Assembly: GCA_900770875.1 (NCBI GenBank)
Contig: CAAGLV010000195.1
Location: 1-5,559 of the forward strand
DNA: 5,559 nt
Direction: 5' to 3'
Source: Flavobacteriales bacterium
Lineage (GTDB): Bacteria > Bacteroidota > Bacteroidia > Flavobacteriales > Weeksellaceae
In this document: piece after piece, positions 1 to 5,559 of the stretch
Layout: every line of letters starts with the position of its first letter
Position numbering within the stretch: position 1 is the stretch's first letter
Program-made: the position numbers and the translations under genes
Notes under the pieces: generated by a model
The model's input: only the letters and a program-made list of their open reading frames with translations
The model's database searches: none
Told to the model about the DNA's origin: nothing

Positions 1-1
1 A

Positions 2-1195
2 TATACAGGTATTCGTATGAGCTCGATGTTAGGAATTGATTCGTCATACAAAATAGCAGGAAAAGTTTTTATAGAACCTCGTGTTAATTTTCAATATGGT
101 TTACCAAAATTTAATGTTGGTAAACATAAATTAGGGATTGATTTAACTGTAGGTTACGGAGAGTTTTATAAACAGCCAACAAATTATTATTTATATCCTG
201 ATAAACAATACCGAGATTATGCTCAGTTAAGTTATTATAGCGAAGACCCTCAGTACAGATATGTTAATTACATGACGTACGTAACTCCTTTAGTAAATAA
301 AGATTTAACTGCAGCTAAAAATGCTAAAAAAGAATTTCGTATTGGATTTAATTATGCAAAACACGAATTATTTGTAACATTTTATAAAGAAAAAATGAAT
401 AATGGATTCCGTCAGGTAACTAATTATAACATTTTTGATTATAAAAAATACGATATAACAGCTGTAAACACTAACGATTGGGGACCAAATGGACCAAATT
501 TAGATAATATTCCTTACGAGGAAGTGAAAACATTTTCAGCTTATAGTATAACTGAAAATGGAAGTGTAACGGATAAAGAAGGGATCGAATTTCAATATTC
601 ATCACCTCGTTTTAAAGCCATCAATACTCGTTTTACATTAAGTGGAGCTTGGTTTAAAACGTTATATCAAAATTCAGTACCCTATTATTATCAACCATCA
701 GCATCTGTTGGTAATTTAACAGGTGGATTTCCTTACATCGGTATTTACAAAAATGACGATGGAGTAAAAAATTCTCAGTTAAATTATAATTTAATGATAG
801 ATACCTATATCCCAAAATTAGATTTAACATTTTCGGCATCTGTACAAGGAACATTATTTACAAATAACTATCGTTTAGGTAGAGTAGCAGATCCTTATGC
901 TTATATGGATTTACAAGGAAATATTTTTGAGTTTACTGAAGCTGATAAATCAGATACTTATAAGCAATGGTTGATTCGCAATGTTTCTGAAACTGACTAC
1001 ATGTCACAAAAAACTAGCTATTCGGTTAATGTAAATCTTAAAGTAACAAAAAGTATATACAAAGCGGTTAAAGCTTCGATGTTTGTTAATCGATTAGTAA
1101 ATTATAATAACCCATATACATTTAACGGAATAAGATACAATCCAAGAAATGGATCTGCGCCTTATTTTGGAATGGAAATTAATTACAACTTCTAA
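2..1195 (+). CDS. TonB-dependent receptor, C-terminal part (5' end outside window)
   Basis: This is the C-terminal 397 residues of an outer-membrane TonB-dependent receptor, the family of 22-strand gated barrels that import large or scarce ligands using TonB-ExbBD energy. The frame is open to the left edge (codons for YTGIR precede the first Met at 17), so that Met is internal and the gene begins upstream. What is visible is barrel only: many short alternating, Tyr/Phe/Asn-rich strands, no plug, and a terminal strand ending in NYNF with the aromatic last residue expected of BAM substrates. A Gly-Tyr-Gly strand followed by KQPTNYYLYPD (about 155-202) resembles, from memory, the receptors found beside DUF4876 lipoproteins. 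The stop lies 12 nt before the lipoprotein gene, which supports one operon. The ligand is unknown. The TonB box, plug and any N-terminal carboxypeptidase-like domain would lie upstream and cannot be judged. Confidence 0.87.
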   Translation, partial: YTGIRMSSMLGIDSSYKIAGKVFIEPRVNFQYGLPKFNVGKHKLGIDLTVGYGEFYKQPTNYYLYPDKQYRDYAQLSYYSEDPQYRYVNYMTYVTPLVNKDLTAAKNAKKEFRIGFNYAKHELFVTFYKEKMNNGFRQVTNYNIFDYKKYDITAVNTNDWGPNGPNLDNIPYEEVKTFSAYSITENGSVTDKEGIEFQYSSPRFKAINTRFTLSGAWFKTLYQNSVPYYYQPSASVGNLTGGFPYIGIYKNDDGVKNSQLNYNLMIDTYIPKLDLTFSASVQGTLFTNNYRLGRVADPYAYMDLQGNIFEFTEADKSDTYKQWLIRNVSETDYMSQKTSYSVNVNLKVTKSIYKAVKASMFVNRLVNYNNPYTFNGIRYNPRNGSAPYFGMEINYNF

Positions 1196-1207
1196 ATTAT
1201 TAAGAAA

Positions 1208-2434
1208 ATGAAAAAAAATATATTCTTATTAGGATTCTTAGTATTAACCTCAACATTTACTTTAACCTCTTGTGCTGATGATGATGGTTTTGGAGTAGTA
1301 CAAACTCAAAATAGTATATTAACACTTTCTTTTTCAGGTGCAAATATTCAAGAGTATAAAAGTCTTAATGTAGAAATTAGAGAAGTTAATACAGGAATAA
1401 TTGTAACAGAAACCATTACAGATACTAATGTATATTCTTTAGAATTACCTAAAGGTTCTTATAAAATAATAGTAAGTGGTCAGGTAGAATCTAGAGAAAA
1501 CGAAATTTTACAAGTTGCAGGTAATTCAACTAAAGATATTGTATCAAATGTAGAAAACTTATCTATTAGATTGTACCCAAAACAATTTAGTAACGATTTT
1601 ATTATCGAAGAAGTTTTTTATACAGGAAATCAAACACCAGCAGGAAAAGCATATAACTCTGGACGTTATTTTAAATTAGTTAATAATACAGAGAATACAA
1701 TTTATGCCGATCAATTAATTATTGCTGTATCAGATTTAACAGCGCATTCAACAAATGTGTTTACGCCTTATGATAATAACGAATATTTACCAGTTAGAGC
1801 AGTAATGGTATTACCAGGTTCTGGAACAGAATATCCAGTTGAACCAGGCGAATTTATTGTAGTTGCCGATAATGCAATTAACCATACATTAATTAACGAA
1901 AATGCATACAATTTAATTAATGCAGATTTCGAGTATCCAAATAATAATCCATCATTAGGAAATGTAGATAACCCAAATGTTCCAAATGCAAATGTTATCT
2001 TTACAACATATAGTTTTAACATGTTCTATTTATTTAATTATTCTGCAGATGGATTTGTTATTGCTCGTTTCCCAGTAGGAGAAAATAGCGAAACATATTT
2101 AAATAACTATAAATATAATTATACACAAACGACATCTACAGGTGCTACAAGTTCTAAATCAACATATAAAATACCTAATACATGGATTGTTGATGGATTA
2201 AATAATGCTTATGCCGATAAATTAATTCAATTAGTTTTAGGGTCATCTATAGATGCAGGATATACAACAGCAGGAACATCATCATCTAATACAGATCGTT
2301 ATGGTAAATCTGTTCGTCGTATTGTAATAGGGCAAACAGCAGATGGTAAAAATGTATATAAGGATACAAACAATTCATCAAACGACTTTGTAAAAAGTGC
2401 AGAGCCTAGCTTAAAAAATGGTATCGTTCACTAA
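1208..2434 (+). CDS. DUF4876 domain-containing surface lipoprotein
   Basis: A 408-residue predicted lipoprotein that is probably the partner of the upstream TonB-dependent receptor. The N-terminus has Lys2-Lys3, a hydrophobic stretch and a lipobox LTSC with Cys22 as the lipidated residue. The next residues are ADDD, an acidic run like the Bacteroidota lipoprotein export signal that sends lipoproteins to the cell surface. Residues about 35-122 look like a small beta-sandwich of the Ig or carboxypeptidase-regulatory type (NVEIREVNTG, then LPKGSYKIIVSG). From about 128 onward the sequence fits DUF4876: FIIEEVFYTG (131-140), YFKLVNNTENTIYADQL (154-170), and near the end VRR (369-371) with KDTNNSSNDF (385-394). 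The protein is rich in Asn, Thr and Ser, and no catalytic motif is evident. The start is the only Met before the signal sequence, 12 nt after the receptor stop. DUF4876 is assigned from recalled family motifs. Ligand binding is inferred from gene order, and the ligand is unknown. Confidence 0.85.
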   Translation: MKKNIFLLGFLVLTSTFTLTSCADDDGFGVVQTQNSILTLSFSGANIQEYKSLNVEIREVNTGIIVTETITDTNVYSLELPKGSYKIIVSGQVESRENEILQVAGNSTKDIVSNVENLSIRLYPKQFSNDFIIEEVFYTGNQTPAGKAYNSGRYFKLVNNTENTIYADQLIIAVSDLTAHSTNVFTPYDNNEYLPVRAVMVLPGSGTEYPVEPGEFIVVADNAINHTLINENAYNLINADFEYPNNNPSLGNVDNPNVPNANVIFTTYSFNMFYLFNYSADGFVIARFPVGENSETYLNNYKYNYTQTTSTGATSSKSTYKIPNTWIVDGLNNAYADKLIQLVLGSSIDAGYTTAGTSSSNTDRYGKSVRRIVIGQTADGKNVYKDTNNSSNDFVKSAEPSLKNGIVH

Positions 2435-2447
2435 AAATTGAAACATT

Positions 2448-2450
2448 TTG
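2448..2450 (+). promoter_or_regulatory. Non-ATG (TTG) translation start of the barrel gene
   Basis: The codon is TTG. No ATG or GTG is available in frame between the upstream TGA (2439-2441) and this codon, while the predicted signal peptide begins immediately after it. The leader (2435-2447) is A/T-rich without a purine Shine-Dalgarno stretch, as is usual in Bacteroidota. An ATT at 2445 is the only other nearby in-frame near-cognate codon. Confidence 0.7.
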
Positions 2451-4001
2451 AATCATAAAAATTTATTTCGCATTGCATTTTTAATTGGTTTTCCAACCGC
2501 ATTTGTTTTTGGTCAAGAAATCGAGAAAGATTCTATTCCTTTTTTCGATCAGCTAAAAGTGCAATATAATAACGAAAGAGATTTTAAAAATAATTTTTAC
2601 TATAATCCGGCTTCAAAATCGGATTATAGTAATTCTTCTTTCTCAGAAGTTAATATTGGTATTAAAAACGCAAGCGAAAAAGTTTATCGCGATGTGATGG
2701 GTAAAAATGCATCATCATATGGTCTTGAAACAAGTTCGTATCAATCAAACTCAAAAACGTTAAGTTTATGGGGAGCAGCTTCTTATAAAAACACCAAAAT
2801 AAAAAGTTTAAGATTTAACGAAACCTTAGATTACGATCGTATTTCACCTTATTCGGTTGCCGATTCGGTTGCGAGTAATTTAGAAGTAGAACAATATCAC
2901 TTTTTAGGAGGTTTTTCTAAAAAAATTAAACGTTTTACGATTGGTTTAGAAGGTGATTATTCAGCTCAATTAGGTGCGCGTAGTAAAGATCCTCGTAATA
3001 AGACAATTACTTCTGATTTAAAAGTTAAATTCGGAACTAATTATAATTTTTATAAAGAATTAGAAGTTGGTGCTTTTGTAGAAGTAGATAAATACACACA
3101 AAATAATTCCATTAAATTTGTTAGTATTTTAGGTTCTCCAGTTGTTTATCAAATGAATGGTTTTGGATATTATAATTACTTATTTAGTGGTGGAGCACAA
3201 GTTGGTGGTTCTTCTATCGAAACTATTTACGAGCAATTAGGTTACGAAGTTGGCGGACAAATATCAAATAAAAAAGGGAAAGATTTTTATATTATCGGTA
3301 AATTTGGAAGTCAAAATTTAACAAAAGCAACAAAAGGTATTGTTAGTAGTTTTTATGATACAACTGAAGTTGAAGATAAACAATATTTATTAGAAGGGGC
3401 TAAGTTCTTCTCGATTAACCCGAAACAACGTATTGGTATTAAACTACAATATAGTTATAAAAAGCGTTTAGGTTCTGAATATGGATACAGTAACAATACT
3501 GCTGTTTTAGAACAGGTTTATAAACAAAAAACATTTAAGCGCGATGATACTACTTACCGTGGAGAATTGTTTTATCAGCTAAATGCATCTAATGTTTCGT
3601 TTGCAATTATGCCTTATTTAGTTTATCAAGAATTTGTAGAAAAACGGTTACGTCCATTTAACGGCGAAAAATGGGATGCTTTTACGATTGGAGCTTCTGT
3701 AGATTTGAAAATAAAATTAGCTGAAGGAAATGTATTCACATTACAACCTTATATTTCTCAAAAATCAGTTTCAAATCACATAAGTGCTTTAAATTTGGGT
3801 GCTAATAACTCAATTAACAATTGGGTTGAATCGGATTATGCTTTTTTATCGAGTAATGTTACTCAATTTGGATCATCGTTTCGTTATGATTTAAAACTGA
3901 ATAAAACGCCTGGTTTTTATGTGGCTTTCGATTGGCAAAATGCTAAAATATTAGAAAAAAACAATAACTATACAGGTTTTAAAATTGGAGTTACTTTTTA
4001 A
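2448..4001 (+). CDS. DUF6850 family outer-membrane beta-barrel protein (TTG start)
   Basis: A 517-residue predicted outer-membrane barrel. The N-terminus (Lys4, Arg8, then a hydrophobic stretch at about 9-21) is a signal peptide with likely cleavage VFG|QE after residue 22. The rest is amphipathic beta-strand sequence rich in Tyr, Phe, Gly and Ser, ending in GFKIGVTF with a terminal Phe, as in BAM-assembled barrels. Motifs I associate with DUF6850 are present: YNPAS (52-56), WGAASYKN (108-115), SPYSVADS (133-140), YHFLGGFS (150-157) and SKDPRN (179-184). The length of about 500 residues is usual for that family. It follows the lipoprotein gene by 13 nt and precedes a strong terminator, so it is the last gene of the receptor-lipoprotein-barrel operon. 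No function is established to my knowledge. A structural or transport accessory to the receptor is inference. The start codon is TTG: an in-frame TGA lies 9 nt upstream, and the next in-frame Met is residue 84, beyond the signal peptide. Confidence 0.84.
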   Translation: MNHKNLFRIAFLIGFPTAFVFGQEIEKDSIPFFDQLKVQYNNERDFKNNFYYNPASKSDYSNSSFSEVNIGIKNASEKVYRDVMGKNASSYGLETSSYQSNSKTLSLWGAASYKNTKIKSLRFNETLDYDRISPYSVADSVASNLEVEQYHFLGGFSKKIKRFTIGLEGDYSAQLGARSKDPRNKTITSDLKVKFGTNYNFYKELEVGAFVEVDKYTQNNSIKFVSILGSPVVYQMNGFGYYNYLFSGGAQVGGSSIETIYEQLGYEVGGQISNKKGKDFYIIGKFGSQNLTKATKGIVSSFYDTTEVEDKQYLLEGAKFFSINPKQRIGIKLQYSYKKRLGSEYGYSNNTAVLEQVYKQKTFKRDDTTYRGELFYQLNASNVSFAIMPYLVYQEFVEKRLRPFNGEKWDAFTIGASVDLKIKLAEGNVFTLQPYISQKSVSNHISALNLGANNSINNWVESDYAFLSSNVTQFGSSFRYDLKLNKTPGFYVAFDWQNAKILEKNNNYTGFKIGVTF

Positions 4002-4023
4002 CTTTTATACTATAATTTTTTTG

Positions 4024-4060
4024 AGTGATTAAGAAGCTTTTCTTAATCACTTTTTTATTT
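4024..4060 (+). terminator. Rho-independent terminator after the receptor operon
   Basis: A 12-bp perfect stem is formed by 4024-4035 (AGTGATTAAGAA) and 4040-4051 (TTCTTAATCACT), with the 4-nt loop GCTT. A T-rich tract, TTTTTTATTT (4051-4060), follows at once. It lies 22 nt after the barrel stop and before the phosphodiesterase gene, so it should end the three-gene transcript and separate the two units. There is no A-run on the upstream side, so it should act mainly on the forward strand. The rest of the 72-nt gap (4002-4073) is A/T-rich, with no promoter I can defend. Confidence 0.92.
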
Positions 4061-4073
4061 AAATTTATAGCAG

Positions 4074-4799
4074 ATGAAACAACTAAATAAACCACAAATC
4101 ATAGCACATCGTGGATTTTGGAAAACCGAAGGAAGTGCACAAAATTCGATTAAAGCATTACAATTAGCAGGAGAAGCAAAATTTGATGGAACCGAGTTTG
4201 ATGTGCATTTAACGAAAGACGAAGTTTTAATTGTATATCATGATGACGAGATAAATGGAGTTTTAATTGAGGATTCTTATTATCGAGATATTGCGAATTA
4301 TAAATTACCAAATCACGAAACAATTCCAACATTAGAAGCCTATTTAGAAGCCGCAAAAAATTATCCAAATTTAAGTTTAGTCATCGAAATTAAATCGCAA
4401 AATAATCTCATTCACGAAGAAAAAGAAGTTAAAGTTTTACTTCAATTAATAAGGGATAAAATCATTGATAATCAGCTAGAATTTATATCATTTAGTAAAA
4501 CGATTTGCACATTATTAAAAAAGGAAAACAGCAAATTAAAAGTTTCGTATTTAGAAGGTGATTTATCACCAACAGAAATAAAAGCTTTGGGATTAGATGG
4601 ATTGGATTATGATTATAATATTTTAATCAAAAACAAACATTGGATTAAAGAAGCGCATCAACTTGGATTAAAAACCAATTCGTGGACAGTAAATGATCAA
4701 AAAATTATGAAACAATTAATTGATTTAAATATAGAAATGATATCAACAGATGAACCGATTTTGTTACATAATATGTTAAATAGAGAAGTAGCCGAATAA
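4074..4799 (+). CDS. Glycerophosphodiester phosphodiesterase family protein
   Basis: A 241-residue enzyme of the GDPD TIM-barrel family, which hydrolyses glycerophosphodiesters (deacylated phospholipids) to sn-glycerol 3-phosphate and an alcohol. The family signature is complete: AHRG with catalytic His12-Arg13, EFD with metal ligands Glu41 and Asp43, YHDD with catalytic His56, then EIK (Glu105, Lys107), NSWTVN around Trp204, and the closing STDEP (224-228). The length matches single-domain cytosolic enzymes such as UgpQ (about 247 residues). There is no signal peptide or membrane segment, so it should act in the cytoplasm, unlike the periplasmic GlpQ type. The start at 4074 places HRG at residue 12, as is normal. 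It lies behind the terminator of the previous operon and converges on cobC, so it looks monocistronic. The exact substrate is not determined. Some relatives act on lysophospholipids or other phosphodiesters. Confidence 0.93.
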   Translation: MKQLNKPQIIAHRGFWKTEGSAQNSIKALQLAGEAKFDGTEFDVHLTKDEVLIVYHDDEINGVLIEDSYYRDIANYKLPNHETIPTLEAYLEAAKNYPNLSLVIEIKSQNNLIHEEKEVKVLLQLIRDKIIDNQLEFISFSKTICTLLKKENSKLKVSYLEGDLSPTEIKALGLDGLDYDYNILIKNKHWIKEAHQLGLKTNSWTVNDQKIMKQLIDLNIEMISTDEPILLHNMLNREVAE

Positions 4800-4818
4800 T
4801 ATTTATTCGGCTACTTCT
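4784..4818. terminator. Hairpin between convergent genes, possible bidirectional terminator
   Basis: A 16-bp perfect inverted repeat: 4784-4799 pairs with 4803-4818 around a 3-nt loop (4800-4802). The left arm is the last codons and stop of the phosphodiesterase gene (encoding REVAE-stop), and the right arm touches the last base of the cobC stop codon. The core is GTAGCCGAAT and its complement. Its place between convergent genes suggests transcription stop in both directions. The T-tracts on both sides are short and broken, so it may instead block readthrough or protect the 3' ends of the mRNAs. Confidence 0.72.
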
Positions 4819-5372
4819 TATAGATTAAAAGCTTTTAAAACCCATTGATTGTACTGAATTTTAAATTGAGTTACTTTTGAATATGCTGGCTCGAACTGAA
4901 ATATTTGATTTAATGGAATATCTAATAACAAATGAAAAAATGTTCTAATAACACCTGCATGTGTAATAAGTAATATTTTTTGATGTTGGTGTTTTTCTGT
5001 AAGTTCGATTCTAAAATCATTTACTCGCTTAACCAAATCAATTAAACTTTCGCCATTTGGTGGATTTACATGGATATAATCGTTATACCACGGATTAATT
5101 TCATCGGTCGGAATCTCATTCCAATCTTTTAATTCCCAATCGCCAAAATCAACTTCCATTAATCGATTATCAATTATTGAATTTAGATTTAATTTGTCCG
5201 AAATTACTGTACATCTTTTAAGTGGACTTGTATAAATACAATCGTAACTATTAGCAAGATTAATTTGATTAATCGATAGCAAACCCTCGTCGCTTAAAAA
5301 CACATCACTTTGTCCGTAACAAATTCCAGATTGGATAGCTACCTTTGGATGTCTAACTAAATGAATTTCCAT
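4818..5372 (-). CDS. cobC: Alpha-ribazole phosphatase (histidine phosphatase family)
   Basis: A 184-residue histidine phosphatase that removes the 5'-phosphate from alpha-ribazole 5'-phosphate, or from adenosylcobalamin 5'-phosphate after CobS has acted, in the last steps of cobalamin nucleotide-loop assembly. It is cytoplasmic with no signal peptide. The catalytic set is visible: LVRHP at the N-terminus with Arg7 and nucleophile His8, the CobC-like ICYGQSDV (17-24), TSPLKR with Arg53, LMEVDFGDWE with acid Glu73, PNGES (105-109), and THAG with second His138. The length is slightly below the roughly 200 residues of Salmonella CobC. The general fold is shared with phosphoglycerate mutases, but the CYGQSD segment, the E-DFG-WE segment and the overlap with cobS support CobC. 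The start at 5372 puts RH at residues 7-8 and lies inside the end of cobS, so translational coupling is likely. It appears to be the last gene of its operon. Confidence 0.9.
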   Translation of the reverse strand: MEIHLVRHPKVAIQSGICYGQSDVFLSDEGLLSINQINLANSYDCIYTSPLKRCTVISDKLNLNSIIDNRLMEVDFGDWELKDWNEIPTDEINPWYNDYIHVNPPNGESLIDLVKRVNDFRIELTEKHQHQKILLITHAGVIRTFFHLLLDIPLNQIFQFEPAYSKVTQFKIQYNQWVLKAFNL

Positions 5373-5557
5373 AATACAATAGCACCTAAATAAATTACAA
5401 CTTCGCTAACTTGTTGTATTGTGCCTAAACAATCACCAGTGTATCCACCAATATGTTTTTTAAAATACCAACACAAATAAACTTTACTTAAATAAGCTAT
5501 TGGAATTAATGTTAAAAACCACCAATCTTGATAAAAAACGAATGGAATTAAAAAACC
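5357..5557 (-). CDS. cobS: Adenosylcobinamide-GDP ribazoletransferase, C-terminal part
   Basis: Only the last 66 residues are in the window; the reading frame continues past the right edge. CobS (cobalamin synthase) is a polytopic inner-membrane enzyme of about 250 residues that joins adenosylcobinamide-GDP to alpha-ribazole or its 5'-phosphate, releasing GMP. The fragment carries the family's C-terminal signature GGYTGDCLG (visible residues 37-45), followed by a conserved Glu in the next helix (QQVSEVV). This is flanked by hydrophobic membrane segments (about 1-25 and 52-64). The Asp of TGD and the following Glu belong to conserved polar positions near the active site. The stop TAG (5359-5357) lies within the fourth and fifth codons of cobC, a 16-nt overlap in a different frame. 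The N-terminal motifs and start cannot be seen. Confidence 0.93.
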   Translation of the reverse strand, partial: GFLIPFVFYQDWWFLTLIPIAYLSKVYLCWYFKKHIGGYTGDCLGTIQQVSEVVIYLGAIVLWKFI

Positions 5558-5559
5558 AA

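Noticed and set aside
654..854. Reverse-strand open frame of 66 codons inside the receptor gene
   Set aside because: It is wholly antisense to a well-supported barrel gene, with no recognisable motif; it is a shadow frame.
1768..2022. Reverse-strand open frame of 84 codons inside the lipoprotein gene
   Set aside because: It is antisense to conserved DUF4876 sequence and has no family features of its own.
2434..2449. Short inverted repeat AAAAT...ATTTT around the barrel gene start
   Set aside because: Five A/U pairs in very AT-rich DNA are expected by chance and too weak to call a regulatory hairpin.
4051..4073. A -7-like TAnnTTT sequence (TAAATTTA) before the phosphodiesterase gene
   Set aside because: It lacks the final G of the Bacteroidota TAnnTTTG element, and no TTG lies at the proper distance upstream; such A/T strings are common here.
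4150..4368. Reverse-strand open frame of 72 codons inside the phosphodiesterase gene
   Set aside because: It overlaps catalytic GDPD codons on the opposite strand and has a low-complexity Leu/Arg-rich product typical of a shadow frame.

Overview
The window is AT-rich, and its gene starts have no Shine-Dalgarno-like sequence. It carries a Bacteroidota-type set of outer-membrane proteins: a TonB-dependent receptor, a lipoprotein with acidic residues just after the lipidated cysteine, and a signal-peptide beta-barrel ending in Phe. Together these suggest a member of Flavobacteriales (Flavobacteriaceae or Weeksellaceae). This is inferred from composition and protein style; no marker gene is present.

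Positions 2-4001 hold three tightly packed forward genes with gaps of 12 and 13 nt. They are the C-terminal half of a TonB-dependent receptor, a DUF4876-type surface lipoprotein, and a DUF6850-type outer-membrane beta-barrel protein that appears to start with TTG. A clean intrinsic terminator (4024-4060) closes the set. The natural reading is one operon for an outer-membrane uptake complex: the receptor is the gated channel, the lipoprotein a possible ligand-binding partner, and the second barrel an accessory of unknown role. The substrate cannot be read from the sequence. This is the least understood part of the window.

Positions 4074-4799 hold a forward, stand-alone, cytoplasmic glycerophosphodiester phosphodiesterase. 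Its last codons form one arm of a long inverted repeat (4784-4818) that fills the 18-nt gap to the convergent neighbour and may act as a two-way transcription stop.

Positions 4818-5559 are on the reverse strand and hold the end of a cobalamin nucleotide-loop assembly operon. cobS (adenosylcobinamide-GDP ribazoletransferase, only its C-terminal part in the window) overlaps the start of cobC (alpha-ribazole phosphatase, complete) by 16 nt. The two act on consecutive or reciprocal steps at the end of B12 synthesis or cobinamide salvage. No RNA genes, mobile elements, CRISPR arrays or origins were seen.
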